NCBI RefSeq assembly: GCF_024733555.1
Contig: NZ_JANIOF010000001.1
Location: 1,980,777-2,044,776 of the forward strand
From: Paenibacillus sp. SC116
GTDB taxonomy: Bacteria > Bacillota > Bacilli > Paenibacillales > Paenibacillaceae
DNA length: 64,000 nucleotides
Direction of reading: 5' to 3'
Of this stretch, positions 8,780 to 17,946 are shown piece after piece. Every line of letters starts with the position of its first letter. Position 1 is the first letter of the stretch. The position numbers and the translations under genes were made by a program. The notes under the pieces were generated by a model. That model was given only the letters and a program-made list of their open reading frames with translations, made no database searches and had not been told where the DNA came from.

Positions 8780-9424
8780 CTATGCCCACCCTTTGCGATG
8801 TGCAAACACGGCTAACTGCGTTCGATCCTGCAGCTCACATTTCATTAATAGATTTGAGACATGTGTTTTTACCGTCTTTATACTAATATGCAGCTCATCT
8901 GCAATATCTTTGTTTGTTTTGCCATCTGCAATAAGCAGCAGCACTTCTTTTTCTCGTTCAGTCAAGCCATTATGCTCAGGCTCTGCAGCCCGCTTGCGCA
9001 AACCACGTGTCAGCGCCTGAGATACTTCCCCGCTCATGACAGGCATGCCACGATAAGCACCGCGAATCGCATAGCATAGTTCTTCCGCAGATATGGTCTT
9101 TAATACGTAGCTAACCGCACCCGCTTGAATCGCAGATACTACTTGCTCATCCTCCATAAAGCTCGTTAACATGACAATGCGGAGTTGCGGATAACGAGCA
9201 ATTAATTTACTCGTCGTTTCCACCCCATCCATATCAGGCATCATTAAGTCCATTAATACGATATCAGGCAGATTGTCTTGCATTGCTTCGATCTTATTCA
9301 AAGCATCCTGCCCTCCACTCGCCTCTCCCAACACATCAATCTCCGGATCAAGCATCAAGTACGTCTTCAAACCTAGCCGAACCATTTCATGATCATCTAC
9401 AAGAAAGACTTTCATCTTGTTCAT
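8780..9424 (-). CDS. liaR: NarL-family response regulator LiaR
   Basis: Response regulator of the cell-envelope stress system LiaFSR, 214 aa. The receiver domain has VDDHEMVRLG and the phospho-acceptor in VLMDLMMPDMDG (Asp59). The LuxR-type helix-turn-helix is seen in LTEREKEVLLLIADGKTNKD and KTVKTHVSNLL. The gene overlaps the end of liaS by about 30 bases, so translation is coupled. An alternative start three codons in (MKVFLVDD) would still overlap. Its target is probably the operon's own promoter, where an imperfect 24-bp palindrome lies at 11682-11705. The assignment rests on the liaF-liaS-liaR order as well as on the domains. Confidence 0.9.
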   Translation of the reverse strand: MNKMKVFLVDDHEMVRLGLKTYLMLDPEIDVLGEASGGQDALNKIEAMQDNLPDIVLMDLMMPDMDGVETTSKLIARYPQLRIVMLTSFMEDEQVVSAIQAGAVSYVLKTISAEELCYAIRGAYRGMPVMSGEVSQALTRGLRKRAAEPEHNGLTEREKEVLLLIADGKTNKDIADELHISIKTVKTHVSNLLMKCELQDRTQLAVFAHRKGWA

Positions 9425-10472
9425 CCTGATTCATCCCTTCAGTTTCAAACAACGGAATATATACCCGAATTGTTGTGCCTGCACCTGGTTGACTAATTAA
9501 TTCCATATGACCGCCAAGCTTATCCGCACGTTCCTGCATCGTCGTTAAGCCATAGCTACCCGCATAAGAAGTCTTATTATTGCGATCGAACCCTACACCA
9601 TCATCCGCAATAGACAGCAACATGCGATTCGCAGATTCCTGCATACTGAGCGTAACCTGATCAGCTTTTGCATGCTTAACAATGTTCGCCATTGCTTCTT
9701 GAATCATTAAGAAGCATTGATGCTCCTTCGCTTCAGATAGGTCATTTTCAACATGAATATCTATCTTACCTTGTAATCCATTTTGTCGGCAATAGTCAGG
9801 AAACCAAATCCCCAGCGCTTCTTGCAGGGATCGCCCATCCAATTCAATCGGACGAAGCTGCGCAATTAAGTTCCGCATTTGGCGTTGCGCATTATGCGAC
9901 ATTTCGATTAATTGCGTTACAACGAGCTTAGCGCGCTCTTCATCCAATTCCATCACTTTTGGCAGTGAAGAAGAAGACATATGAATCGCAAACAACTGTT
10001 GACTAACCGAATCATGAAGGTCACGCGCCAATCGTTTTCTTTCTTCTTGCACAATCTGTTCATTGAAGATTTCACGCTCAATGACTTGCTTCTCGGTCAG
10101 CTTTTGCAGCAGCTTCAACTTCTGTTCCGTCGTCTGCATCATCGTATTAAAATGCTCATATAACGAATCAAACGATGTATGCTCATTCTCTTGAATGCGA
10201 ACCGACCAGTTTCCCTTAGCAACCTGCATCATGCTTTCATTAAGTGTATCGAGCTTCCGCTGAATTCTTAATCCCGTGACGTAGCCTGTTATTAGCGAGA
10301 CAATAAGGACCGTTATAATCCCAAAGAGCCACTGGCCCCATCCCGTATGCCAACCGTCGCCAAAACTAAAAGCAAGCCATAAGCTAGCAACGATCGTACT
10401 TCCTGCTATGAAGAAGGAGCATAACAGCTCCCACTTCAGATTATTGGCACGCCATTTGCGTATATATCCCAT
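9393..10472 (-). CDS. liaS: Sensor histidine kinase LiaS
   Basis: Membrane kinase of 359 aa. Two membrane helices (about 13-36 and 47-68) enclose a very short extracellular loop of some 10 residues, typical of intramembrane-sensing kinases. A HAMP segment and a HisKA_3 domain with the phospho-accepting histidine in RDLHDSVSQQ follow. The ATPase domain shows ADDGVGFD and GSYGLTTMQERA. It starts 3 bases after the liaF stop, and its end overlaps liaR. In Bacillus LiaS responds to lipid-II-binding antibiotics and is held inactive by LiaF. Length and topology fit the family. Confidence 0.9.
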   Translation of the reverse strand: MGYIRKWRANNLKWELLCSFFIAGSTIVASLWLAFSFGDGWHTGWGQWLFGIITVLIVSLITGYVTGLRIQRKLDTLNESMMQVAKGNWSVRIQENEHTSFDSLYEHFNTMMQTTEQKLKLLQKLTEKQVIEREIFNEQIVQEERKRLARDLHDSVSQQLFAIHMSSSSLPKVMELDEERAKLVVTQLIEMSHNAQRQMRNLIAQLRPIELDGRSLQEALGIWFPDYCRQNGLQGKIDIHVENDLSEAKEHQCFLMIQEAMANIVKHAKADQVTLSMQESANRMLLSIADDGVGFDRNNKTSYAGSYGLTTMQERADKLGGHMELISQPGAGTTIRVYIPLFETEGMNQDEQDESLSCR

Positions 10473-10475
10473 TCA

Positions 10476-11576
10476 TCAGCCCACCCTTATCACTTTCACG
10501 TCACCAAGAAAACTGTTAACCTCAATAAGGACCTTTTTACTGGATTCATGGAAAAATGGTGTCTTGGCTTCGAGATCACGCATAAAGCCGGAGTACTTCT
10601 GATCAAACACTTTCATGTCCCCCATGAAGGAATGGGAAGATACAAATACACCTAACTCTATATCGTTCGGTACATACACTTTCACGTCACCGATAAAGCT
10701 GCTTACATTTATACTTGTGTTTCCATATGGCACTTGCGCCTTCGTTAGATCGATAATTGTATCCCCTACAAAATTCGATAAATTCGCTGGACGCAGCTCC
10801 CAGTAGTCGTGACCTAAATGAATATCCCCAATAAAGCAGGACTTTTCAATTTTCTTTTTCACTTTTTTAGAGGCATGCTTTATTTTTTTCTTATACGTTT
10901 TATAATCATAATCCCCTAAGTCGCTGTAATCAGCGTCATCATAATCGTAATCTTCATCATCCAGATCCAGATCAAAATCAAGATCGAAATCATCAGAATC
11001 ATTCTTTTCGCTGTACTTCCCATGATAGGGCGGCGTTGGTGGCTTTGGCGGCTTCGGTATTTTCATTTCAGCGTATTTTTCGCCTTTAGAATTTTTAATC
11101 AAATCAGTATGTGCATCATTTGAAGTCGGATCCTGCTCCGCATTTAAGTTTTTTACGTAATCAGCAAATGGATCATCATATACTGGCTTCTTCCATTCCG
11201 TAGACGGATTATTCCATTCCGGTTCTTTATGTTTGGATTTGCTGCTAAATTTACCTTTAGCACCAAACAGCACAATAAGACCGACTGCTATAATAATTAG
11301 TGGAAACGCTCTTCGAATGGCTTCACCGAGAGACATATGGATAATCCCTAAATTGGATAGTAAGAAGAAACCGCCAATACCTAACACTATCAAACCTGCC
11401 CAAGTGCCGCTTACGAGCATGCTGACTCCTACAAACAATAAAATGAGAGGCCAAAATATAGATACGAGATCTCCGATATCAAAATGCAAGAAACCCCATT
11501 GCTGCAGCATAAACAGTACGCCGACAGCAACAAGTATCGACCCGCCAATCCAGCGTCCTTTGTTGCCCATCATCAT
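10476..11576 (-). CDS. liaF: LiaF-like membrane regulator
   Basis: First gene of the envelope-stress operon, 366 aa; the family inhibits LiaS. Hydrophobic helices occupy roughly residues 1-105. A hydrophilic linker follows, and a C-terminal beta-rich domain (about 250-366) repeats the pattern SFIGDVKVYVP / SFMGDMKVFD / SFLGDVKVIRVG seen in LiaF C-terminal domains. The linker is unusual: it contains a run of Asp/Tyr/Leu-rich acidic residues (about 200-235), followed at once by a lysine-rich stretch. Three ATGs stand in a row at the start after GAGGGATA; the first is used. A probable LiaR operator lies about 105 bp upstream. Confidence 0.87.
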   Translation of the reverse strand: MMMGNKGRWIGGSILVAVGVLFMLQQWGFLHFDIGDLVSIFWPLILLFVGVSMLVSGTWAGLIVLGIGGFFLLSNLGIIHMSLGEAIRRAFPLIIIAVGLIVLFGAKGKFSSKSKHKEPEWNNPSTEWKKPVYDDPFADYVKNLNAEQDPTSNDAHTDLIKNSKGEKYAEMKIPKPPKPPTPPYHGKYSEKNDSDDFDLDFDLDLDDEDYDYDDADYSDLGDYDYKTYKKKIKHASKKVKKKIEKSCFIGDIHLGHDYWELRPANLSNFVGDTIIDLTKAQVPYGNTSINVSSFIGDVKVYVPNDIELGVFVSSHSFMGDMKVFDQKYSGFMRDLEAKTPFFHESSKKVLIEVNSFLGDVKVIRVG

Positions 11577-11681
11577 TATCCCTCATTTCTTATTGCAGCT
11601 ATTTCACTGCAATTGAACTTATTCGATATTTGTATTGTATAGCAGTTCCAATACTTGCAACAGATTCGAGAGGTTGAACTT

Positions 11682-11705
11682 CATCTCGGTCTAGAGACTG
11701 AGATG
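11682..11705. promoter_or_regulatory. Probable LiaR operator upstream of liaF
   Basis: A 24-bp palindrome pairs at 10 of 12 positions and has the core GTCTAGAGAC, the GTCT/AGAC form of LiaR/VraR/CesR boxes. On the minus strand a -10-like TACAAT lies at 11634-11639, so the centre would be near -65, with no good -35. This fits an activator-dependent promoter. Confidence 0.55.
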
Positions 11706-11737
11706 ACTAATATCGCATCCATTGGATTACGCACAAA

Positions 11738-11778
11738 AAAGAAGGCAATCTGCTGTTTCCAGCATGATTGCCTTCTTT
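11738..11778 (-). terminator. Intrinsic terminator of the gamma-SASP gene (bidirectional)
   Basis: AGAAGGCAATC pairs with its exact complement around a 15-base loop. T-runs follow on both strands (six T's on the minus strand). It lies 28 bp after the small spore gene. Confidence 0.88.
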
Positions 11779-11805
11779 TGCCGCTTATAACGGATTCACG
11801 CGATG

Positions 11806-11976
11806 TTACTGTTGTGCTTTTTGGGACTGGCCTTTCGCTGCTTTTCCAGCAGCTCCAGCTGTACCAGCCACACCAGCACCTGCTTCCGCTGCAAACTCAG
11901 CATCAAAATTATTCTGTTGCTGTTGGTTCTGAGAAGAAGATGCACCAAATTTATTCGTTTGGTTGTGGTTGCTCAT
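11806..11976 (-). CDS. Small acid-soluble spore protein, gamma type
   Basis: A 56-aa protein, basic and rich in Gln, Asn and Ala. It begins MSNHNQTNKFGASSSQ and contains NNFDAEFAAEA, which corresponds to the TEFASET repeat of gamma-type SASPs (SspE family). These are amino-acid reserves degraded during germination. It has one repeat instead of two and is shorter than the ~84-aa B. subtilis protein. The start ATG (11974-11976) follows GGAGGTGAAATGCG. A strong terminator follows, and a perfect hairpin lies in its leader (12000-12022). Expression in the forespore is expected from the family; a sigma-G promoter could not be assigned with confidence. Confidence 0.78.
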   Translation of the reverse strand: MSNHNQTNKFGASSSQNQQQQNNFDAEFAAEAGAGVAGTAGAAGKAAKGQSQKAQQ

Positions 11977-11999
11977 CGCATTTCACCTCCTTCGAATCG

Positions 12000-12022
12000 A
12001 ATCTTCATCCCTGATGAAGATT
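12000..12022. repeat. Perfect inverted repeat in the leader of the gamma-SASP gene
   Basis: AATCTTCATC and its exact complement flank a 3-base loop. It ends about 24 bp upstream of the start codon, just before the ribosome site. It has no T-run, so it is more likely an mRNA-stabilising hairpin or an operator than a terminator. Confidence 0.6.
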
Positions 12023-12114
12023 GCGAAGTATATGAAGGAAACGGCTTGTTTCCACAGTAAATATTATGCGATCTGCGGTACAACATTATGCACGACACAA
12101 AGGATATACAAGAA

Positions 12115-12879
12115 TTACATATTCAACTTTGTTAATCGTTTATTTTTCATAACAACTTCATTTAATTCATCAATCATACGCTCTGTTACTTTCCCAGTCC
12201 CTGTACGAATAACTTGAACCTCCACATTCTTCTTGCCCCATTGCTTATATACCTGTTTGGTTGTGTCGAAGTAAAGGTCAATATGACGCCCTTTAATTTT
12301 ACCGCCTATATCCGCCACAATACCATATCCATAATCGGGTATGTACAATATGGAGCCTAACGGGAATATACCTAGGTCAGCAGCTATCGTTGATACATAA
12401 CCACGGCGCACTTTAACTCCAGAATAAGTTATGCCATACGACGGATGACCTGGCAGCTTCCCCGTAGATTCAATCCCAGCCGTATAGCCAGTTGCCGTTA
12501 CGGTCATCGCACTAAGGATTTGTTCTTGCTGCGGCGCAAGCATCTTGTCTGAGAACAAGACAGCTGTTGTTGTTATTGCCTTACTGTTTTCCTTGTCACT
12601 CCTTTGTTTCTGTGCGACACCTTCTGATGCAACCAACTTTCCTGTTGCTTCATCAGAAGGTGATGGTTGGCTTGTAAATGATTGAAGCTTTTCTTGTATC
12701 GAGCTTAAACGATGTTCGGCCATCGACTTGATGAAGGGTGTATTCCAGCTCCAATCACTATACACACCTATCGGCATCGTTCCTAGCTGAGCTTCAACTT
12801 GTCCTTCCCAGCTAAATGTTATAGCTAACAAGATCGTCGCCATTACTGCGACCCAGTATAACCATTTCTTCATCTTCAC
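12115..12879 (-). CDS. 3D-domain protein, YuiC/YocH-like, exported
   Basis: A 254-aa protein with an N-terminal signal or anchor helix (about residues 6-25) and a low-complexity Ser/Glu/Lys linker. The C-terminal 3D domain shows [36 protein letters not shown] and GRHIDLYF; the three conserved aspartates give the domain its name. 3D domains are related to the MltA lytic-transglycosylase fold, and B. subtilis YuiC acts on peptidoglycan in stationary phase. The frame opens with GTG at 12877-12879, placed 10 bases after GGAG; an ATG two codons later is the alternative. The gene is single, upstream of the small spore gene. A spore or cell-wall role is inferred. Confidence 0.8.
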   Translation of the reverse strand: MKMKKWLYWVAVMATILLAITFSWEGQVEAQLGTMPIGVYSDWSWNTPFIKSMAEHRLSSIQEKLQSFTSQPSPSDEATGKLVASEGVAQKQRSDKENSKAITTTAVLFSDKMLAPQQEQILSAMTVTATGYTAGIESTGKLPGHPSYGITYSGVKVRRGYVSTIAADLGIFPLGSILYIPDYGYGIVADIGGKIKGRHIDLYFDTTKQVYKQWGKKNVEVQVIRTGTGKVTERMIDELNEVVMKNKRLTKLNM

Positions 12880-13033
12880 GCTGCTGTCACTCCGTCTTGT
12901 TGATATGGATTAAAGAATCGAAACTATTTTAAGATGCAGCATATAACTCTAGTTGTAAACAAATGGTTATACACTTCTTTAATCGGAAGGATTTCCTGCA
13001 ACGTGAACATTTATGCATGGGGAAATGGAAAAT

Positions 13034-13071
13034 AAAAACCCGTCCTATTTGAAATCTAGGACGGGTTTTTA
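13034..13071 (-). terminator. Intrinsic terminator of thrS
   Basis: AAAACCCGTCCTA pairs with its complement around a 10-base loop, with T's following on the minus strand. It starts 7 bp after the thrS stop. Confidence 0.92.
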
Positions 13072-13077
13072 TTCAGT

Positions 13078-15042
13078 CTACTTCTCTTCAGTCGGAGCAA
13101 CTGGAAGTACGCGACGACGAATCTCGTCTTGAAGCTTCTCAACCGCTGCTTGAATCGACATTACACCAAGGTCGCCTTCACCGCGCTTACGTACGGATAC
13201 AGCTCCTTCGTTCTTCTCATTTTCGCCTACAACGAGCATATACGTTACTTTTTCAAGCTGTGCTTCACGGATCTTGTAGCCAAGCTTCTCATTGCGCAGA
13301 TCTGCATCTACACGAATACCAGCTTCACGCATCTGCTCTGCAACTTCTTTCGCATAAGCTTCATACGTCGGCGATACTGGAATCACTTTCGCTTGAATAG
13401 GAGCAAGCCATAGCGGCAAGGAACCTGCGAAGTTCTCAAGCAAGAACGCAGTCATACGCTCCATTGTACTAATGATACCGCGGTGGATAACGACAGGGCG
13501 ATGCTTGTTGCCGTCTTCTCCTACATACTCAAGTTCGAAGCGCTCAGGTAGCAAGAAGTCAAGCTGAGCTGTAGACAGTGTCTCTTCCTTGCCAAGCGCA
13601 GTCTTGATCTGTACGTCCAGCTTCGGACCGTAGAATGCAGCTTCGCCCTCTGCTTCATAGAATGGCAAACCGAGTTCTTCTACTACTTCGCGGAGCATAC
13701 GTTGAGACATTTCCCACATTGCATCATCTTGGAAGTACTTCTCTGTATCTTGAGGATCACGGTAAGAAAGACGGAAACGATAGTCCTCTATACCGAAATC
13801 TTTATAAACGCGCTGAATCAACTGTACGACACGAGCAAATTCTTCTTTAATTTGATCCGGACGGCAGAAAATATGTGCATCATTCAATGTCATCGCACGC
13901 ACGCGATGCAAACCAGTCAAGGCTCCGGACATTTCATAACGATGCATCGTGCCCAATTCTGCAACACGGATCGGCAATTCACGATAGCTGTGCGGCTCGC
14001 TCTTGTACACCATCATATGGTGAGGACAGTTCATTGGGCGAAGAACAAGCTCTTCGTTGTCCATTGTCATTTTAGGGAACATGTCTTCACTGTAATGCTC
14101 CCAGTGACCAGAGATTTTGTACAATTCCACGTTCGCCAATACCGGCGTATACACATGGCTGTAGCCCAAGCGCTCTTCCATATCTACGATGTAACGCTCC
14201 ATCGTACGGCGAAGTGTCGCACCATTCGGCAGCCAGATCGGAAGACCTTGTCCAACCTCACGAGAGAATGTAAAGATTTTAAGTTCTTTACCAAGCTTAC
14301 GATGGTCGCGTTTCTTCGCTTCTTCCAAGAGGCGCAAGTACTCATCCAATTGAGCTTTCTTCGGGAAAGCAGTACCGTAAATACGCTGCAGCATTTTGTT
14401 CTTGGAATCTCCACGCCAGTATGCTCCAGCAAGGTTCAACAACTTGAACACTTTCAACTTGCTTGTAGATGGCACGTGAGATCCACGGCACAAGTCGAAG
14501 AACTCGCCTTGATCGTAAATCGTAATTTGGGAGTCCGCAGGTAGATCGTTAATTAATTCAAGCTTCAAGTTGTCGCCTAGCCCCTCGTAAATACGAAGTG
14601 CTTCTTCACGGGAAACAACACGGCGGCGAATCGGCAAGTTCTCCGAAACGATGCGATCCATTTCCTTTTCAATCTTCGGCAAGTCTTCAGGCGTCAACGA
14701 AATATCCATATCGATATCGTAGTAGAAGCCATCTTCAATAACAGGACCGATACCAAGTTTAATATTCGCATCTTTGTACAAGCGCTTGATCGCTTGAGCC
14801 ATCAAATGTGCTGTACTGTGACGGATTACTTCTAATCCCTCTGCAGATTCAGGCATAATAATTTCTACTGCTGCATCTGCTTCGATTGGCGTGTACAAAT
14901 CAACAACTTTTCCATCCAACTTTCCAGCGACTGCATTTTTCTTCAATCCGCTGCTAATGGAAGCAGCCACATCTTCAATTGTGCTTCCTTGTGCATATTC
15001 ACGTACAGAACCATCAGGAAGCGTTACTTTTACGATAGACAT
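13078..15042 (-). CDS. thrS: Threonyl-tRNA synthetase
   Basis: Charges tRNA-Thr in the cytoplasm. The 654-aa protein has a TGS domain (about 1-62), an editing domain with [10 protein letters not shown], and a class II core with [25 protein letters not shown] and [11 protein letters not shown] (motif 3 arginine). A C-terminal anticodon-binding domain ends the protein. The start [12 protein letters not shown] at 15040-15042 follows AAGGGGGATATAGGG; the frame extends 17 codons further without a ribosome site. Expression should be controlled by the T-box leader at 15136-15470, which reads uncharged tRNA-Thr. The neighbour ytxC is also next to thrS in B. subtilis. Confidence 0.97.
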   Translation of the reverse strand: MSIVKVTLPDGSVREYAQGSTIEDVAASISSGLKKNAVAGKLDGKVVDLYTPIEADAAVEIIMPESAEGLEVIRHSTAHLMAQAIKRLYKDANIKLGIGPVIEDGFYYDIDMDISLTPEDLPKIEKEMDRIVSENLPIRRRVVSREEALRIYEGLGDNLKLELINDLPADSQITIYDQGEFFDLCRGSHVPSTSKLKVFKLLNLAGAYWRGDSKNKMLQRIYGTAFPKKAQLDEYLRLLEEAKKRDHRKLGKELKIFTFSREVGQGLPIWLPNGATLRRTMERYIVDMEERLGYSHVYTPVLANVELYKISGHWEHYSEDMFPKMTMDNEELVLRPMNCPHHMMVYKSEPHSYRELPIRVAELGTMHRYEMSGALTGLHRVRAMTLNDAHIFCRPDQIKEEFARVVQLIQRVYKDFGIEDYRFRLSYRDPQDTEKYFQDDAMWEMSQRMLREVVEELGLPFYEAEGEAAFYGPKLDVQIKTALGKEETLSTAQLDFLLPERFELEYVGEDGNKHRPVVIHRGIISTMERMTAFLLENFAGSLPLWLAPIQAKVIPVSPTYEAYAKEVAEQMREAGIRVDADLRNEKLGYKIREAQLEKVTYMLVVGENEKNEGAVSVRKRGEGDLGVMSIQAAVEKLQDEIRRRVLPVAPTEEK

Positions 15043-15135
15043 CCCTATATCCCCCTTATTAATGAGTTGTAAAAACAGCTTACATAGCGACACTGCCCTA
15101 CAACTTGCCTACTTCACATGTTAATCCTCATTGCA

Positions 15136-15470
15136 AACAAAAAAACACCCATCCCATAAAAGGGACGAGTGTTGTTGTTAGTAAACCCGTGGTTCCACCC
15201 TCATTTAACAGCAATAGGAAATCTGTACATTAATCAATACAATGTAGGCTATTTGCTGTCCTTGAGTCATTTGATATCGGAAATGAACCGTCGAACGTTA
15301 CTTCTGATACATAACTGAAAATGTGAAAACACTCAGTTTATCAGGTTCCCGCTCAAAGCTCAGAAGTGGTAAATGTAGATGTGCGCCGAAAGGATTTGCA
15401 GCCTCGATCCTTCTCTCTGTACGGTTCCATTCCGCATTCATGTCTTCGTCAACGCTATAACGTATTAATA
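15136..15470 (-). promoter_or_regulatory. T-box leader of thrS
   Basis: The antiterminator bulge motif (AGGGTGGAACCACGGG on the minus strand, near 15185-15200) lies just upstream of a terminator hairpin (15144-15173) with a T-run. Farther upstream are the stem I elements AGAGAG and GGCTGCAAATCC. A likely specifier codon ACC (Thr) lies at 15368-15370, followed by A. Uncharged tRNA-Thr should pair with the specifier and the bulge and allow read-through into thrS. The 5' end is placed from the promoter at 15477-15505. Confidence 0.93.
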
Positions 15471-15476
15471 TCCGAT

Positions 15477-15505
15477 ATTATATGTGATTCAATCCGCTAG
15501 GTCAA
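15477..15505 (-). promoter_or_regulatory. thrS promoter
   Basis: Minus-strand TTGACC (15500-15505), 17 bp, TATAAT (15477-15482). The -35 lies inside the last codons of ytxC. Confidence 0.8.
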
Positions 15506-16418
15506 GCGTTAATCCTTTATCTGCAACAAAGAAGAACGACTGGCACGAACTGCAATATTCGCATACATCAACTCGCGCTTCAAATATTTGCTGAATCGTC
15601 TTAATTACTTGCGACTCTGCATCTCTCGTATGGATGACAATCCGTCCTGGCGATACGTTAATGAGCGTACTCACGATCATATCTTCCATCTCCATATCAC
15701 CATCAAGCATTTCCACAATCATGCCCTCAACGACATGCACAGGTTCAAGCGGCTCCCATTTCTCATTCATCAGCTCAAAGTCATGTCCGCCTTTATGAAC
15801 AAGATGAGCAAGCGGAATTTTTGTATCTTGTATATACACAAAATATTTCAATAAACTAATAAATTCTTGATATTGTCGTTCCAAAATAAACTCGTCTACC
15901 GCATACTCCACGACTTCTCGAAGCTCGGACATGTAGCTGTCCATCCGAAACCGAATAAACCCGTCTAAATGCAATGTCGTATGCTCTGACAAGTATGCAT
16001 GGATCAGCCGAACAAGTTTAGCTTTGCGACGATGCCTTGATTCTCGTCCGCCGATATCTTCTGCACCATTTAGCAAATGCATGCAATATTCTTGTATTTT
16101 ATCGTATTCTGACTCGTCGAGCTGCTTTACTTTGCTAATGATGGAACGAACGAGCGGTTCCTCTTTTACAGTCAATACATATTCCGCTAATGCTTGTGCT
16201 GAACACTTCCATACTTGCTCACCTTGTTTAGACAACTGAAATCCAGGAAGCACTCCCCTACACGTAATCCAATCTACGGAAGAAGACTGCCCCCCCTCCT
16301 CGATCAACACGCCTTGTGGATGTGTATGTAAATCGCCCAGTTCCTGTTGTAGCAAGCCATTTAATTGCTGCGGCTCATGATTATCAGCACGGGGAATAAT
16401 GATGGTGAACAGTTCCAT
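15489..16418 (-). CDS. ytxC: YtxC-like sporulation-associated protein
   Basis: A 309-aa soluble protein of the YtxC family (putative sporulation protein) with no known activity. The C-terminal half has the recognisable pattern HLDGFIRFRMDSY, VEYAVDEFILERQYQEFI, LLKYFVYIQ and INVSPGRIVIHT. Two cysteine pairs near the C-terminus (CEYCSSC) are noted. It has no signal peptide or membrane helix. The start ATG is preceded by AAAGGAGTGAGTTC. As in B. subtilis it lies directly upstream of thrS, but the thrS promoter overlaps its 3' end, so the two are transcribed separately. Identity rests on sequence style and gene order. Confidence 0.8.
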   Translation of the reverse strand: MELFTIIIPRADNHEPQQLNGLLQQELGDLHTHPQGVLIEEGGQSSSVDWITCRGVLPGFQLSKQGEQVWKCSAQALAEYVLTVKEEPLVRSIISKVKQLDESEYDKIQEYCMHLLNGAEDIGGRESRHRRKAKLVRLIHAYLSEHTTLHLDGFIRFRMDSYMSELREVVEYAVDEFILERQYQEFISLLKYFVYIQDTKIPLAHLVHKGGHDFELMNEKWEPLEPVHVVEGMIVEMLDGDMEMEDMIVSTLINVSPGRIVIHTRDAESQVIKTIQQIFEARVDVCEYCSSCQSFFFVADKGLTLDLAD

Positions 16419-16503
16419 GAACTCACTCCTTTCTGTTCCTTATCAGTATATGGGGGGGAACAGAGAGATATACGAAGAGGGTTCTGGCAGTAAAACCAAA
16501 TTA

Positions 16504-16539
16504 AAAAAGGCCTTCCAGAAATCAATCTGGAAGGCCTTA
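16504..16539 (-). terminator. Intrinsic terminator of mqnC
   Basis: AAGGCCTTCCAGA pairs with its complement around a 7-base loop, followed by six T's on the minus strand. It lies 14 bp after the mqnC stop. Confidence 0.92.
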
Positions 16540-16553
16540 GTTCATAAATTTAA

Positions 16554-17696
16554 TTAGTTCTGCATAACAAAATCTCGTTCAACATTCGTTACGCCTTCAT
16601 CAAAGACGCGCAATATATCATACTTCGTATTACGCTGTGCCGGCGTTTTGCCTGCCTCACGAATTAGACGAAGAATGCTCTCAATATTTACTTTATGAGT
16701 GGCACCTGCCGCGGATACAACATTTTCTTCGATCATCGTGCTGCCAAAATCATTACAACCGAAGCTTAATGTCTTCTTGCCAATCTCAGGCCCCATTGTG
16801 ACCCATGATGATTGGAAGTTGGGGATATTATCCAAGAACAAGCGGCTAATCGCCAATGTTTTCAAATATTCTTCCGGACTAACGCGTTCTGCCTTCATAT
16901 TTGTATTGTCTGGCTGGAATGTCCAAGGAATGAAAGCAAGGAATCCTTTAGATGGATATTTCTCATCTAGGCATTCATCTTGTGCAGTGCGCACCCGCTC
17001 CAAGTGAAGCGCTCGTTCTTCCATGGATTCACCGAACCCGATAACCATCGTAGCGGTCGTATTCATGCCATCTCGATGCGCAGTCTGCATGACATCCATC
17101 CAATCACGCCATGAGCCTTTCAGGCGGCTAATCTTGCGGCGCGTACGGTCATCGAGAATTTCAGCACCGCCACCTGGCAATGAATCAAGACCTGCTTCAT
17201 GAATTTGTCGTACGACTTCTTCCAAAGACAAGCCATTGGATACTTCCTTCATCTTCATAATCTCCGCAGGAGAGAAGGAATGCATCGTAATGTTCGGGAA
17301 GCGAGCTTTAATTCCTTTAAGTAAATCCGTATAGTAGGAAAACGGAAGATTCGGGTTCGTTCCACCCTGCATCAATATCTCTGTTCCACCAACGTCAATT
17401 GTTTCTTGAATCTTTTGGAAAATGACTTCATCAGGAAGGACATACCCTTCCCCCGACTTCGGAGAGCGATAGAACGCACAGAAGCGACAGTATACATCAC
17501 ACACGTTCGTGTAGTTAATATTTCGTCCAATAACGAATGTTGTAATCGGATCTGGGTGCCACTTCTCCATTATTTTATTAGCTGCGTAGCCCATCTTCTC
17601 TATTTGGTCGGATTCAAACAGCGTGACGCACTCATCCGTATCTATGCGTTCGCCGCGCAAAGCCTTGTCTAAAATGCGGTCAATCGATGAACTCAT
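16554..17696 (-). CDS. mqnC: Cyclic dehypoxanthinyl futalosine synthase
   Basis: A radical SAM enzyme of the futalosine route to menaquinone; it cyclises dehypoxanthinyl futalosine. The 380-aa protein carries the iron-sulfur motif CDVYCRFCAFY (C-x3-C-x2-C near residue 66) and a TIM-barrel core (EILMQGGTNP, LPGGGAEIL, FIPWTFQP). The ATG at 17694-17696 lies 10 bases after GAGAGGAAG; a GTG four codons upstream is the alternative, but it overlaps the ribosome site. It stands alone; the other mqn genes are not in this window. The classical Bacillus route uses Men enzymes, so the gene tells something about the host's respiratory quinone pathway. Confidence 0.92.
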   Translation of the reverse strand: MSSSIDRILDKALRGERIDTDECVTLFESDQIEKMGYAANKIMEKWHPDPITTFVIGRNINYTNVCDVYCRFCAFYRSPKSGEGYVLPDEVIFQKIQETIDVGGTEILMQGGTNPNLPFSYYTDLLKGIKARFPNITMHSFSPAEIMKMKEVSNGLSLEEVVRQIHEAGLDSLPGGGAEILDDRTRRKISRLKGSWRDWMDVMQTAHRDGMNTTATMVIGFGESMEERALHLERVRTAQDECLDEKYPSKGFLAFIPWTFQPDNTNMKAERVSPEEYLKTLAISRLFLDNIPNFQSSWVTMGPEIGKKTLSFGCNDFGSTMIEENVVSAAGATHKVNIESILRLIREAGKTPAQRNTKYDILRVFDEGVTNVERDFVMQN

Positions 17697-17857
17697 CGTT
17701 ACCGTCACTTCCTCTCATGTTAGGATGTACGGATACGACAGAAACAATCTGCCGAACATGAATGTTATAGGCGCAGGTTGGTATAACCCTTTCACGGGTC
17801 TATTTCGACTCCATAAACCAAGCCTGCCTTTCCTTCATCCTATCATAGTTTTCTTCA

Positions 17858-17934
17858 TAAAAACACCCCTCCAACTCCCTTCAAAACGTCATTTTGGTGT
17901 CAACTTTACCATATGTACAAGGGCCGGAGGGGCT
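17858..17934 (-). terminator. Possible terminator of the met operon
   Basis: On the minus strand GCCCCTCC pairs with GGAGGGGT across a long loop that can fold further, followed by GTTTTTATG. It lies just past the metC-like stop. Confidence 0.55.
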
Positions 17935-17946
17935 GTATTCAATTCA

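Noticed and set aside
11655-12060. Plus-strand frames (119 and 85 codons) around 11.7-12.0 kb
   Set aside because: They run through a bidirectional terminator and antisense to the gamma-SASP gene, which has a clear ribosome site and family motif.
13702-14544. 280-codon plus-strand open frame opposite thrS
   Set aside because: Antisense shadow of thrS with no start signals or recognisable protein.
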